A stretch of DNA of 64,000 nt from Luteibacter sp. UNCMF331Sha3.1 (GCF_900109915.1 NZ_FOBU01000001.1:998764-1062763), one strand, 5' to 3'; positions 21,778 to 30,590 are shown, counted from the first letter of the stretch. Notes: generated by a model from the letters alone, not told the origin. Program-made: numbers and translations.

Positions 21778-21807
21778 GTACCCGCCATCGTCAGCGATGG
21801 CGGGTAC
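21778..21807. terminator. Bidirectional hairpin between convergent genes
   Basis: Thirteen-base arms GTACCCGCCATCG and CGATGGCGGGTAC pair perfectly around TCAG between the DUF2846 gene and the minus-strand CYTH-like gene. There is no long T run. Confidence 0.65.
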
Positions 21808-21815
21808 CATTGCGC

Positions 21816-22691
21816 TTAGTTGCAGAACCCGTTCGGATACGCCGACGAGCGATAGGCGTACAGCCAGCTCGTCTTGCCGCCGTCGTTGGCGATGTTCCAG
21901 CCGTTGCCGATCGCGCCGATCGCCGCGTTGAGGGTCTGCGAACGCGTCAGCACCGGCGTGGTGAAGTAGTTGTCCTCGTCCGCCTCGACGCGGAACGACA
22001 GCTCCGCGAGCGTCGGCGTCGCCGCGTTGTTCACGTACCACAGCGTCAGGGTGAACTCGGCCACCGACTCGCCGATGTCCGCCTCGGGACCGTCGTATTC
22101 CTGCTGCGTCACCGTGACGCCCGCCACGGGCGACAGCGTTGCCGTCGCGATGTCGGAAAGGGCGGATGCCCCGGGGAACTGCTTGACGAGTGCCGAGACC
22201 GTCGTCGGCGTCGTGGTCGCATCCTGCTTCGTGGAATGGGCGAGCACGAGGCCGCCGGGCGTCACGTCCGTCTCGAACTTGGTTTCCTTGTTCTTGCCCG
22301 CACCCGACACGTCCGTCCAGTACGAGAGTTCTTCGTCCGGGTGACGGAACTTGAACTGGATGTCCGAGTGATCGCCCGCCCGCGTGCGCACCGTGTAGCC
22401 GCGACCGAGGAGCGAGCAGCTATGCGGTGTGTCGTAGTAGGCGAGCGTGTCGCGATCGCCGGCGCTGAAACTGCCCGAGATCGTCTTGTCGAACTTCAGC
22501 GCGGCGAGGCGCGTCGACACGTCCTTGAGCAGCTGCGCCGCGGCCGTCGTCGGATTGCTCGCGAAGCGCGAGGCGTCGAGCAGCACCTTGTACTCCTTGC
22601 TGTCGACATAGGCCGGCGTATTCGCGTGGCTCGCGGTGGCACTGAGCAGCAGCGTGGCCGTGAGGAGGGAGAGAACCGTACGTTTCATCAT
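21816..22691 (-). CDS. Exported CYTH-like protein, function unknown
   Basis: A protein of 291 residues with a signal peptide (about residues 1-24, ending ASHA). The mature part resembles the CYTH/triphosphate-tunnel fold: an N-terminal EYKVLLD strand, then LAYYDTP....L...GYTVRTR and IQFKFRHPD. These match the CYTH sequence YFDTp..L...g..LR.R followed by a Lys-rich strand. The usual ExExK N-terminal motif is incomplete. CYTH enzymes act on triphosphates or bind polyphosphate, so an exported member is unusual. It begins 11 bp after the phytase-like gene and is the third gene of that operon. Of three close ATGs, 22691 is best spaced from GAAGG. Confidence 0.6.
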   Translation of the reverse strand: MMKRTVLSLLTATLLLSATASHANTPAYVDSKEYKVLLDASRFASNPTTAAAQLLKDVSTRLAALKFDKTISGSFSAGDRDTLAYYDTPHSCSLLGRGYTVRTRAGDHSDIQFKFRHPDEELSYWTDVSGAGKNKETKFETDVTPGGLVLAHSTKQDATTTPTTVSALVKQFPGASALSDIATATLSPVAGVTVTQQEYDGPEADIGESVAEFTLTLWYVNNAATPTLAELSFRVEADEDNYFTTPVLTRSQTLNAAIGAIGNGWNIANDGGKTSWLYAYRSSAYPNGFCN

Positions 22692-22702
22692 TCGCATAAC
22701 CT

Positions 22703-24223
22703 TCAGGGGTTGGGAGCGGCGGTGGAACGCATGCCCGGCAGCGTCAGCCGGTACACGAGGATTCGGTTGTCGTTATCGAAGGCCGAGTCGCAGCGCCGGC
22801 CGTCCATCACGCAGTGCGCGGCGACGAAATCGTTGTCGTTGCCGACGATGAGAAACCAGTCGTCCGGATGCGCGGGGTCCAGCGCGGAGACGAGGTCCAT
22901 CGCTTCCCATTTCTCGGACAGCATCGTCCTGCCCGGCTGCGCGCGGTCGACGGACAACCCGAATCGCGCGAGATCCGCAGGGTCCAGCAGGTCGACCAGA
23001 GGCTTCCACGCCGCGGTCCGGATGCCCGGGCGAAGTTCGCCGCGCGCGTCGCGCAGCGATGTGGTGGCGGTCTCGTAAGCCGTGCCGGCCAGATTGGTCG
23101 CCTGGCGCGTGTCGACGAGGAGCACGCTCTTGTACACGATCGGCTTGCTCTCATCGGCGCCGAGCCCTGCGCCGTCGCGGGCGAGCATCAGGAAGCGATG
23201 GGTGTCGAGCACGCGGATCTCGCTCTGCGCCGCGGTGCGGTCCGGCTCGCCTCCCGAGCCTTTCTCCGCATAGGTCGGCAGGCGCACGACGTAGTGTGCG
23301 ACGGGCCGTCGCGGCGTGGCGTCGTGCGATACGTCGTAGACCAGCACGCGCGTCAGGGCCCGGCCGGACGCATCGCCCGGTGCGGTGTCCTGCACCAGCG
23401 CGCTCTGCAACACGACGAACAGGCGCTTGCCGTCGGGCGACAGCGCCATGCCTTCCACGCCCTGGTTGTTTCGTCGCCCTGTCGCCGGCGCGCGCAGCGA
23501 AGTGAAGTCCAGGTTGCCGTCCGCGTCGAGCGGCTGTACCGAGCGCGGCGGAACGATGACGCCTTGCAACCTGCCGCCGGCGTCGAAGCGATACACGTTG
23601 GCCGCGTATTCGTCGCCGACGTAGAAACCGCCATCGCGCGCGAACTGCAACGACTCGGCGTCGAGCGAGAGCTTGCCCGCGCCGGTACCGCTCGCGGGCG
23701 ATGGCAGCACGAGGCCGCGCTCCGTGCGCGTGCCCTTCCCGGGCTCGGCGCCCGTGAACGGCTTCCCTTCGAAATCGCGGAAGGCCCGGCCGCCGTCGGG
23801 CGTGAACGTCAGGCTCGCCGACGCGGCGCCAGGCCCGGTGGTTCCGGATACCGCGGTCATGCGCACGCGGAAACGGTGCATGCGCCCCTGGTAGTCGAAG
23901 AAAAGACCGTGCTCCGGATCGTTGCGACCGCGGTCCGGCAGCGTCCAGAGCACGCCGGTGTAAGTGTCGCCGTCACGCTTCCACGTGCCCGGCTCGATCA
24001 TCAACGACGAAAACGAACCGAGGGTGTCGCCAAGAAAGTCCACCGTACCGGCAGGCAGCGACCCCGCCGCCACGAGGCCATGATCGACGTAGGTACGCCC
24101 GTCCATCGACACGCTGCGCGGCAGCGGCGTCGTCGCGATGTCGGGCCGGCGGATCTCGCCGGACTGCGCCATCGCGGTCCCGACAAGGAGAACGAAGGCG
24201 CTACCGGCGAGCCTGCGCGACAT
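22703..24223 (-). CDS. Phytase-like esterase, exported
   Basis: This 506-residue protein has an N-terminal signal peptide (about residues 1-19, ending AMA). It shows the pattern of the 'esterase-like activity of phytase' beta-propeller family: LSS-type LGSFSSLMIEPGT, LPDRGRN, DAESL.FARDGGFYVGDEY, NNQGVEGMALSPDGK and the closing W.L...NDNDF segment. Members act outside the cytoplasm on phosphate esters or are of unknown substrate. Its ATG overlaps the TonB receptor stop by one base (TGATG), so the two are translationally coupled. An open frame extends upstream inside the receptor gene but has no signal peptide. Confidence 0.82.
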   Translation of the reverse strand: MSRRLAGSAFVLLVGTAMAQSGEIRRPDIATTPLPRSVSMDGRTYVDHGLVAAGSLPAGTVDFLGDTLGSFSSLMIEPGTWKRDGDTYTGVLWTLPDRGRNDPEHGLFFDYQGRMHRFRVRMTAVSGTTGPGAASASLTFTPDGGRAFRDFEGKPFTGAEPGKGTRTERGLVLPSPASGTGAGKLSLDAESLQFARDGGFYVGDEYAANVYRFDAGGRLQGVIVPPRSVQPLDADGNLDFTSLRAPATGRRNNQGVEGMALSPDGKRLFVVLQSALVQDTAPGDASGRALTRVLVYDVSHDATPRRPVAHYVVRLPTYAEKGSGGEPDRTAAQSEIRVLDTHRFLMLARDGAGLGADESKPIVYKSVLLVDTRQATNLAGTAYETATTSLRDARGELRPGIRTAAWKPLVDLLDPADLARFGLSVDRAQPGRTMLSEKWEAMDLVSALDPAHPDDWFLIVGNDNDFVAAHCVMDGRRCDSAFDNDNRILVYRLTLPGMRSTAAPNP

Positions 24224-26571
24224 CAGAAACGCACGTCCAGCGTGGCGAAGACCTGGCGCGGGGCGGACGCGTGGAACACGTACGCCGTGCCCTTCGGATC
24301 GCTCGGCACGAACGCGCTCGAGTCGAAGTTGCTCGCGTAGCGCTTGTCGCCGAGATTGGTGACGTTGACCGAGAGACGCACGTCGCTCGCGAACGCCATG
24401 CGACCGAAGTCGTAGCCGCCGGAGACGTCCCACACCGTGAAGCCGCCGAACCCCTCGTCGTTGGTATAGGTGTAGAAACGCTCGCCCGTGTACTTCCCGC
24501 GCAACGACGCGAACCAGGCGCCCTGCGTCCAGTCGATCTGCGTCGCGAAGAGCTTCTTCGGCGTATCGGTCTGGATCTTGCCCTTCGTGCGCTGCACGAC
24601 GCCCGCCTGTACATAGTCGCTCGCGTAGGTGGAGCGATTGAGCGACGCGGAGTTGTACCAGCGCAGGTGATCGCTCGGCGTCCAGACGACGGTCAGTTCG
24701 GCGCCATGGCTGTCGACACCACCGACGTTGTAAAAACGGTTACCGCATGACGGGCCCACGGGCTGACGCGAGTCGCAGGGGTTGTACTGGAGAAGCCGGT
24801 TGTCGAAGCGGACCTTGTAGGCCGCGAGCGAGGCGGCCAGCGGACCGGCTTCGACGCGATAGCCGGCTTCCAGGCTGCGAGACTTCTCGGGCTTCAGGTC
24901 GCCCTGCGTGTTCCAGATCGCCTGGCTGACAGCCTGCGGACCGAGCTTGAAACCACCCTGGAACATGGCGATGTTCTTCGCGAAGCTGGCGAACACTTCC
25001 TGACCTTCGGCGAGCTTGTAACGCGCGCCGAACTGAGGCAGCAACGCCTTGCTCGCACTGAGCTTGCCGCTGGCGAACTGGTTGTTCGACGTCGGGCTGA
25101 TCGGCTGCAAGGCGACGCCCGGCAACGCGGTGGCCTGCGAGGTCACGTGCGGGCTCTTCACGCCGACATCGATGGTCAGCGCGTCTTCGAGGAAGCGGAT
25201 CGTGTCCTGAAGGAACGCCTGGCGCGTGTTCCACACCGTGCGCTGGTCGAACACGCCGAGGTTCGGCGTCTCGTCGATGCGGCCACTGAGGTCGCGCGGA
25301 CCCGTCACGTAACTGCTGTAGCGCGATGCGCTGGAAACGTTGTGCTCATACCAGACACCACCTTCGATGTGCTGATTGGCGACATCCCACGCCGCGGACA
25401 GGATCGCGCCCGAGCGATTGATCGTGTACAGCGTGTTTCGGAAGATGATCGGCAACTGGCGCGCCGTGCCCGGATACGAGTACGTACCGCTGTTCCAGTT
25501 GTGCCCCTCGCCGGCATCTTCATGATGATAGACCTGGGCATGGATCGTCACGGCGTCGCTGGGAAAGAAGTCGCCGGCGAGGTAGTACAGATCGTCGTCG
25601 CGCAGGATCTGGCCCGCGGTGAACGCGCCATCGGCGTCGGTGTCGGGGCCGCTGCGATCGCAGAGACGTGCATTCAGCGTGCCGGCGTTGCAATACGCCT
25701 TGCCGACCGCACGCTTCCAGTCGGGCGCGTAGCCGCCCCAGTCCCAACCCAGCCCACGGGCGAGTTCGCTCTTCGACAGGTAGAAATAATCGGCCTGCGT
25801 GGTGCGCGACGTGTCGGCGAAGCCCGTGAAACGCGCCCAGTCGAAGTCCCACACGGCCTTGCCGTTGAACTGCTTGGTGGTCGATCCGTTGTAGACGCTC
25901 TGGTGGTTCCAGAGATCCGACTCGGTGCGCGCACCCGACAGATACAGCGAGAAACCGTTGCGCTCGCCCGTATCGAAACGCGCGTAGGTGTGGCGGTTCC
26001 TGTCGCTGCCGAACGTCTGCAGGACGCGACCGCCCATGATCTTCTGCGGATCGTTCGACGTGTAGGCGATCGTGCCGCCGAGATTGCTCGTGGACGGCGT
26101 ACCGAGGTTGCCGATACCTTCCGAAAGCTCCGCGCCGCCGAAGTTCTCGGAGATCAGCGCGCGATTGATCGAAAGACCGTTGTAGTTGTTATACGCGCTG
26201 TCGCCGAGCGGCATGCCGTCGAGCGTGTAACCCAGCCGCGTTCCGCTGAAGCCGCGCAAGCTGAGCGTCATGGACTGCTCGTTGGTACCGAGCGCATCCA
26301 CGGACTGCGCGTTGACGCCCGGCAGCGTGTTCAGCACTTTCTGCAGGCTGGTTCCGGGCGGCAGCACCTTCTGCTCCGCGGGACGGAGGCGTTGCACCTG
26401 GCGGGTTTCGCCGGTGCCGATCACGGAAACCGCATCGAGGTCCTGTGCCTTCGCGCGCGTCGCGGCCGACGCGTCGACGTCGGTAGGGACGGGCGTGGGG
26501 TTATCCGTCGCGTACGCAGCGGAAGCGAAGGCCATGCCGAGGGCGGCGGCCAGAACGGTCTGCTTGAACAA
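24223..26571 (-). CDS. TonB-dependent outer-membrane receptor
   Basis: A 782-residue receptor. The signal peptide is FKQTVLAAALGMAFASAAYA, the plug domain spans about residues 45-165 (LPGVNAQSV, SMTLSLRGFSGTRLGYTLDG) and a 22-strand barrel ends in Phe (TLDVRF). There is no ATG at the signal peptide. A TTG at 26571 with GGGAA 7 bp upstream fits best, and the open frame beyond it encodes low-complexity Arg-rich sequence. It heads a coupled operon with the phytase-like gene and the CYTH-like gene. The substrate is probably an organophosphate compound, inferred from neighbours and a candidate Pho box 95-125 bp upstream. Confidence 0.88.
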   Translation of the reverse strand: MFKQTVLAAALGMAFASAAYATDNPTPVPTDVDASAATRAKAQDLDAVSVIGTGETRQVQRLRPAEQKVLPPGTSLQKVLNTLPGVNAQSVDALGTNEQSMTLSLRGFSGTRLGYTLDGMPLGDSAYNNYNGLSINRALISENFGGAELSEGIGNLGTPSTSNLGGTIAYTSNDPQKIMGGRVLQTFGSDRNRHTYARFDTGERNGFSLYLSGARTESDLWNHQSVYNGSTTKQFNGKAVWDFDWARFTGFADTSRTTQADYFYLSKSELARGLGWDWGGYAPDWKRAVGKAYCNAGTLNARLCDRSGPDTDADGAFTAGQILRDDDLYYLAGDFFPSDAVTIHAQVYHHEDAGEGHNWNSGTYSYPGTARQLPIIFRNTLYTINRSGAILSAAWDVANQHIEGGVWYEHNVSSASRYSSYVTGPRDLSGRIDETPNLGVFDQRTVWNTRQAFLQDTIRFLEDALTIDVGVKSPHVTSQATALPGVALQPISPTSNNQFASGKLSASKALLPQFGARYKLAEGQEVFASFAKNIAMFQGGFKLGPQAVSQAIWNTQGDLKPEKSRSLEAGYRVEAGPLAASLAAYKVRFDNRLLQYNPCDSRQPVGPSCGNRFYNVGGVDSHGAELTVVWTPSDHLRWYNSASLNRSTYASDYVQAGVVQRTKGKIQTDTPKKLFATQIDWTQGAWFASLRGKYTGERFYTYTNDEGFGGFTVWDVSGGYDFGRMAFASDVRLSVNVTNLGDKRYASNFDSSAFVPSDPKGTAYVFHASAPRQVFATLDVRF

Positions 26572-26664
26572 AGGCGAATTCCCGATCGCGCTGGCGCGCT
26601 GCGGCTTCCCTCCCCTGAGGCAGCCCGACGCGCGCCGTGAAGCGACGCATGGTCGGACGTCCAA

Positions 26665-26694
26665 ATGAAGACTTGATGACAGCGATCGTGACAG
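26665..26694 (-). promoter_or_regulatory. Candidate Pho box upstream of the TonB/phytase operon
   Basis: Read on the minus strand there are three direct half-sites: CTGTCAC (26694-26688), CTGTCAT (26682-26676) and TCTTCAT (26671-26665). Start-to-start spacing is 12 and 11 bp. The PhoB consensus is CTGTCAT repeated every 11 bp. The first two half-sites are near-perfect; the 12-bp step is the weak point. Confidence 0.55.
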
Positions 26695-26732
26695 TCGTCG
26701 CGATGACGCTATCGCAGGATCATGCGATGGCG

Positions 26733-28106
26733 TTACACGGAATCGTCGAAACGATGGCGCGCACGTTGCAACACCTCGCCGTTGGCGCGCGCGATCGCCG
26801 AAAAATCGGCGCCGATATCGGGATGAACGGCCACTTCGCTCCAGAACTGCGCGGCCCACGTGGCGGCCTCACGCCAACAGGCCATATCCGCCGGCGTGGG
26901 CACGGCGGCCGCGTACTCCCGCGGCACCAGCGCGCCGCTGCTGGCGGGCCGATACATCATCGGTAGCATGTCGTAGTTCGGCGTGAGGCGAAGGGGCAAC
27001 GCATCGTCGAGAAAGAAACACAGGTTGCCGAAATGCATGTCGGTATTGCCGATAAGCCGCCCGAACCACCAGCGCCGCCTGACTTCGGCTTCGACGCCCG
27101 CGTCCACCCACCCGTTTCGCAGCATCCGCGTTGTCGCGGACGCCCAGTCGTCGCGCTCGCCGTCATGGGCGTCGCTCCACGCGGCGAGCGTGACGCATCC
27201 GCGCCGACCATGCGCTCCGATGCGGTCGAAGCGCGTCACTTCGAGACACACGCGTCCGTTGGAATGGATCAGCTCGGTGGCCGCGCTGGAAAGGCCATGC
27301 GCGGCCATCACCTTGCCGGCGATATGCTCGCAGATCAGCAGATCGCCCCAGCGTCGCCCCGCAGGGTTACTGTCGACGGGCTCGCTGAACTTGACGATCA
27401 CATGGCGCACCGCGCCGTCGTCATCCCGCACCGTCGCCGTGAACTTCGGTTGCTCGCCAGCCGCCGATGAACCGACGGGCTCACCGGCGAGCGCCGCCGA
27501 AGCGAGTTCGTCGTAGACCCGGTGCCGTTGCGTCGCGGGAATCGCATCGACGCCCGCCTGAAGCGCGTGCTCGAGCGAAGCCTCCCCGAGCACGAAATCG
27601 CCCGGACCGTCTTCGCCGTGCAGCAACAGGGCGGCGAGCACCGCGTCGTCGCCCCAACGCAGGATATCGTTGGGCAGACCCAGCTCGCGCGACCAGCGCG
27701 AGGCAAACTGCCGGCCGAGAAAGCCCTGCGGACGCTGGTCGTCGAGAAACCACGGAACGCCGGGAGACAACCCATCGACGAAGTCGTCGCGCAGCCAGTC
27801 GGTCGGGCGCGACGCGTCCACGAGGGTCCCCGCCCGATAGAGCGCGGTCAGCCGACCGAATTCGGATGGTCGCCCTTGCGCATCGATCCGGAAGACCGGC
27901 CACGACGAACCGAGGCCGCGCACGTCGCGAGTCGCCGCATAACGCGTGCGTCGGCCACGCCCGATCTGGACCGCATCCGCCCCCGCCGCCCCGATCTCAC
28001 GCGAAACGGTAGGCTGACTGACGCCCAGCGCCGCGCCGAGTTCGCGCGCGGTCAAAGGACCGTCGGCGCGGAGCATGTCGAGAAGGCGGTGAGTTGGGCG
28101 GGCCAT
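26733..28106 (-). CDS. HTH-HipA fused kinase (YjjJ/HipH-like toxin)
   Basis: A 457-residue fusion. Residues 1-60 form a winged helix-turn-helix (LTARELGAALGVSQPTVSREI), and the rest is a HipA-type Ser/Thr kinase. Kinase motifs are intact: GEQPKF (217-222), ATP-binding Lys in IVKF (239), EVTRFDR (289-295), catalytic GNTDMHFGN with Asp356 and Asn361, and the metal-binding Asp379 in NYDM. HipA kinases arrest growth by phosphorylating targets such as glutamyl-tRNA synthetase. The built-in DNA-binding domain replaces a separate HipB, as in E. coli YjjJ (HipH). No hipB-like gene is adjacent. It is probably autoregulated through the repeats just upstream. Confidence 0.85.
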   Translation of the reverse strand: MARPTHRLLDMLRADGPLTARELGAALGVSQPTVSREIGAAGADAVQIGRGRRTRYAATRDVRGLGSSWPVFRIDAQGRPSEFGRLTALYRAGTLVDASRPTDWLRDDFVDGLSPGVPWFLDDQRPQGFLGRQFASRWSRELGLPNDILRWGDDAVLAALLLHGEDGPGDFVLGEASLEHALQAGVDAIPATQRHRVYDELASAALAGEPVGSSAAGEQPKFTATVRDDDGAVRHVIVKFSEPVDSNPAGRRWGDLLICEHIAGKVMAAHGLSSAATELIHSNGRVCLEVTRFDRIGAHGRRGCVTLAAWSDAHDGERDDWASATTRMLRNGWVDAGVEAEVRRRWWFGRLIGNTDMHFGNLCFFLDDALPLRLTPNYDMLPMMYRPASSGALVPREYAAAVPTPADMACWREAATWAAQFWSEVAVHPDIGADFSAIARANGEVLQRARHRFDDSV

Positions 28107-28110
28107 GAGT

Positions 28111-28195
28111 GAATAGATACTTGAATAGATTTATCAAGTCAAATCTATTGTTTCTCAGACACTTAAGCTGAATACGGCGACTTTTGTGAATAGAT
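28111..28195. promoter_or_regulatory. Operator-like repeats upstream of the HTH-HipA gene
   Basis: GAATAGAT occurs at 28111, 28123 and 28188, and its inverse ATCTATT at 28143. ACTTGA/TCAAGT (28119-28124 and 28134-28139) makes a further dyad. The patch is markedly A+T-rich and begins 5 bp before the start codon, as expected for autorepression. Confidence 0.6.
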
Positions 28196-28314
28196 AATTG
28201 ATGAAAAATGGTGCGTGTGAGGATTTATACGTGGACCGGGGCGAAAAGATGTCGCGCGCGAGGCGCGCTACAGAGCGTCAGCTCGCCTTGCCGCAAATCG
28301 CGAGAACGTCCGGA

Positions 28315-28408
28315 GGGGAGTCGGGGTACGGCGTCCCTGGAGCGATTCCGCAGGGAGGCGAAGGCCGGACGAGAACTTAGCGACAGGGACGCCATACCCC
28401 GGCTCCCC
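28315..28408. repeat. Long imperfect inverted repeat
   Basis: Arms at 28315-28339 and 28384-28408 pair over 25 bp with two mismatches (core GGCGTCCCTG), separated by 44 bp. It sits downstream of the sensor kinase gene and upstream of the divergent HTH-HipA gene. It is unrelated in sequence to the GGGAGCCAG repeats. The rest of 28196-28425 holds no recognisable gene. Confidence 0.65.
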
Positions 28409-28425
28409 CGCCTCACCCCCGCTCG

Positions 28426-29709
28426 TCAGCGAAAGTCGATCGTGGAAATGGCGCCCGACATCTCGGGGCGCGGACGCAGCGAAACATCCCAGCCATAGAG
28501 ATCGCAGAGCCGACGGACGATCGCCAGGCCGAGGCCGGCACCGCCGCCCGTGGCGCTCTCGCCACGGATGCCGCGCTGGAACAGCTTTTCGGCGTCTTCC
28601 GGCTTGATGCCGGGGCCGGTGTCGATCACGTCGATGCGGCCGTCGAGCACGCGCACGGTGACCTTGCCTTCCATCGTGTACTTGATCGCGTTACCGATCA
28701 GGTTGGTCAGCGCGACCGAAAGCACCGATGCCGGTGCGTTCACGGTGACCGAGCCGTCGGCGATCAGCTCGATCTCGATGGGTTTGCCGCCCATCTGCGG
28801 ACGCTGGCTTTCGATGACGTCGGCCGCGACCTTCGCGACATCCGTCGTTTCGCCGCGCGTCGGGCCCCGACGCTCGGCACGCGAAAGCAACAGCAACGCC
28901 TCGATCAGCTCCGTCGCCTGACGCGACGCGCGCTCGATGCGCTTCAGGCGCTCGCGCAGTTTGTCGGTGAGGTCGGGCGAACCCTGCAGCAGCTCCGTGG
29001 TGCTGGCGATGACCGCCAGGGGCGTGCGCAGCTCGTGGCTCACGTCCGAGTTGAACTCGCGATCGCGCTCGACGACCGAGGTGAGGCGCATGGCGTATTC
29101 GTCGAGCGCCACGGCCAGCTCGCCGACCTCGTCGTCGGCGAAGTGCGGCGCGAGCGCCTCGGCCTTGCCCACGCGGCGGAAGTCGCGAAGGCGCTTCGCC
29201 AGATCGGTCACGGGACGAAGCACGCGTGACGAGAGCCACACGCCGATCACCAGCGACAGCAGACCGAACAGGAACACGGCGGCGATGACGCTCGTCAGCA
29301 GCTGCCGCTTGCCGAGCTCGTCGCGCGACACGTCGAACTGCAGGAAGCTGATGATGCCGCCCTCGCGACGCACCGCCACCTTGTAGTGATGGCTCTTGCC
29401 GTCGCTGCCGTTCTCGTGGAGGTCGTGCACGCCGGTTTGCAAGGACTGCCAGTTCAGCGGCGCCTTGTAGATCGTGCGGTCGCTGAAGGTCGCGCCCTTC
29501 ACGATCTCGAAGGGCGGGCGTTCGTTCGGGTTCGCGCGCACCTTCGCATTGAGCGAATCGACTTCGTCCTGCAGCGCGCTGTTGATCAGCTGCTCTTCGA
29601 CGCGCTCGCGGATGTTGAGCGCCGCGTACGCGAACAGCGCGCTCAGCCCGAAGCCGAACAGCGTGAACGTGACGATCAGGCGGAAGCGAAGCTTACGTCG
29701 GGACCGCAT
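28426..29709 (-). CDS. Sensor histidine kinase
   Basis: The 427-residue inner-membrane kinase has TM1 at about 9-32, a periplasmic sensor at 33-138 and TM2 at 139-160. A HAMP domain (161-215) and the HisKA domain with phospho-acceptor His225 (SDVSHELRTPL) follow. The HATPase domain has the N box NLIGNAIKYT, the G1 box DTGPGI and the G2 box GGGAGLGLAIV. It overlaps the upstream response regulator by 17 bp and so is coexpressed with it. The signal is unknown. The pair resembles the ColR/ColS (VgrR/VgrS) layout of xanthomonads, but I cannot confirm orthology. Confidence 0.9.
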   Translation of the reverse strand: MRSRRKLRFRLIVTFTLFGFGLSALFAYAALNIRERVEEQLINSALQDEVDSLNAKVRANPNERPPFEIVKGATFSDRTIYKAPLNWQSLQTGVHDLHENGSDGKSHHYKVAVRREGGIISFLQFDVSRDELGKRQLLTSVIAAVFLFGLLSLVIGVWLSSRVLRPVTDLAKRLRDFRRVGKAEALAPHFADDEVGELAVALDEYAMRLTSVVERDREFNSDVSHELRTPLAVIASTTELLQGSPDLTDKLRERLKRIERASRQATELIEALLLLSRAERRGPTRGETTDVAKVAADVIESQRPQMGGKPIEIELIADGSVTVNAPASVLSVALTNLIGNAIKYTMEGKVTVRVLDGRIDVIDTGPGIKPEDAEKLFQRGIRGESATGGGAGLGLAIVRRLCDLYGWDVSLRPRPEMSGAISTIDFR

Positions 29710-30379
29710 CCGGATCGACCATGCGGTATCCGATACCGTGACGCGTGTGGATCAGCGGTTTCTCGAAGGGTTTGTCGATGGCCGCGCGCAGACCATGGAT
29801 ATGGACGCGCAGCGAGTCGGAATCCGGCAGCTCCTCGCCCCAGACCCTCTGTTCGAGATCCTGGCGGGTGACGACCGACGGGCTGGCTTCCATCAGTGCC
29901 TGCAGGAGCTTGAGGCCGATGGGATTGAGCTGGATCGACTTGCCCTCGCGCGTGACGGTGAGGGTGTCGAGGTTGTACGTGAGACCGCCCACCTTAAGCA
30001 CGCGGCTCTGCGGACCCTTGCCGCGGCGCGCGAGTACTTCCAGGCGCGCCGCGAGTTCCTGCAGCGCGAACGGCTTGGTCATGTAATCGTCGGCGCCCGA
30101 CTCGAAGCCCGTGAGCTTGTGCTCGAGCGAGTCGCGCGCGGTAAGCATCAGCACCGGCGTCTGCTTGTGGGCCTCATGGCGCAGTTTCTTCGCCACGTCG
30201 AGCCCGTCCATGCCCGGCAGGGTCAGGTCGAGCACGATGACGTCGAAGTCGTGGACGACCGCCAGGTGCAGGCCGGTCACGCCGTCGCCGGCGAAATCGA
30301 CCACGTGGCCGCGATCCTCGAGGTAGTCCCCGATGTTCGTCGCGATGTCGGTATTGTCTTCGATGACCAGAACGCGCAT
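29693..30379 (-). CDS. OmpR-family response regulator
   Basis: A 228-residue two-domain regulator. The receiver (1-118) has the acidic pocket Glu7/Asp8, phospho-acceptor Asp51 (VIVLDLTLPGMDG), Thr in LMLTARD and Lys in YMTKPF. The C-terminal winged helix (125-222) has LNPIGLKLLQALM and the recognition helix DSLRVHIHGLRAAIDKPF, ending HTRHGIGYRM. It is the first gene of the two-gene operon with the sensor kinase. A plausible promoter on the minus strand has TTGCAG (30433-30428) and TTATAA (30409-30404). Confidence 0.93.
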   Translation of the reverse strand: MRVLVIEDNTDIATNIGDYLEDRGHVVDFAGDGVTGLHLAVVHDFDVIVLDLTLPGMDGLDVAKKLRHEAHKQTPVLMLTARDSLEHKLTGFESGADDYMTKPFALQELAARLEVLARRGKGPQSRVLKVGGLTYNLDTLTVTREGKSIQLNPIGLKLLQALMEASPSVVTRQDLEQRVWGEELPDSDSLRVHIHGLRAAIDKPFEKPLIHTRHGIGYRMVDPDAVPT

Positions 30380-30481
30380 GCGGGCACTCCGTTGTGCGGT
30401 CGCTTATAAGTCTTATCAGTATTGCGACTGCAAGCTTAACGGGGAATTCGTGAAGCCGACAGCATCCGTCCCGCAGTTCGT

Positions 30482-30517
30482 AAAAGAAAGGCCCGGGCGG
30501 GGGAACCCGCCCGGGCC
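30482..30517 (-). terminator. Intrinsic terminator of the rimK operon
   Basis: On the minus strand the 12-bp arms GGCCCGGGCGGG/CCCGCCCGGGCC pair around TTCC and are followed by TTTCTTTT. It lies 74 bp after the rimK stop and shields the response regulator promoter. Confidence 0.85.
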
Positions 30518-30590
30518 GAAAGAACTACTGCCCCGATACCGTCACCCCGCGTCGCGGAATCACAGTGGGACCTTTATAGGGGACCGCCCT

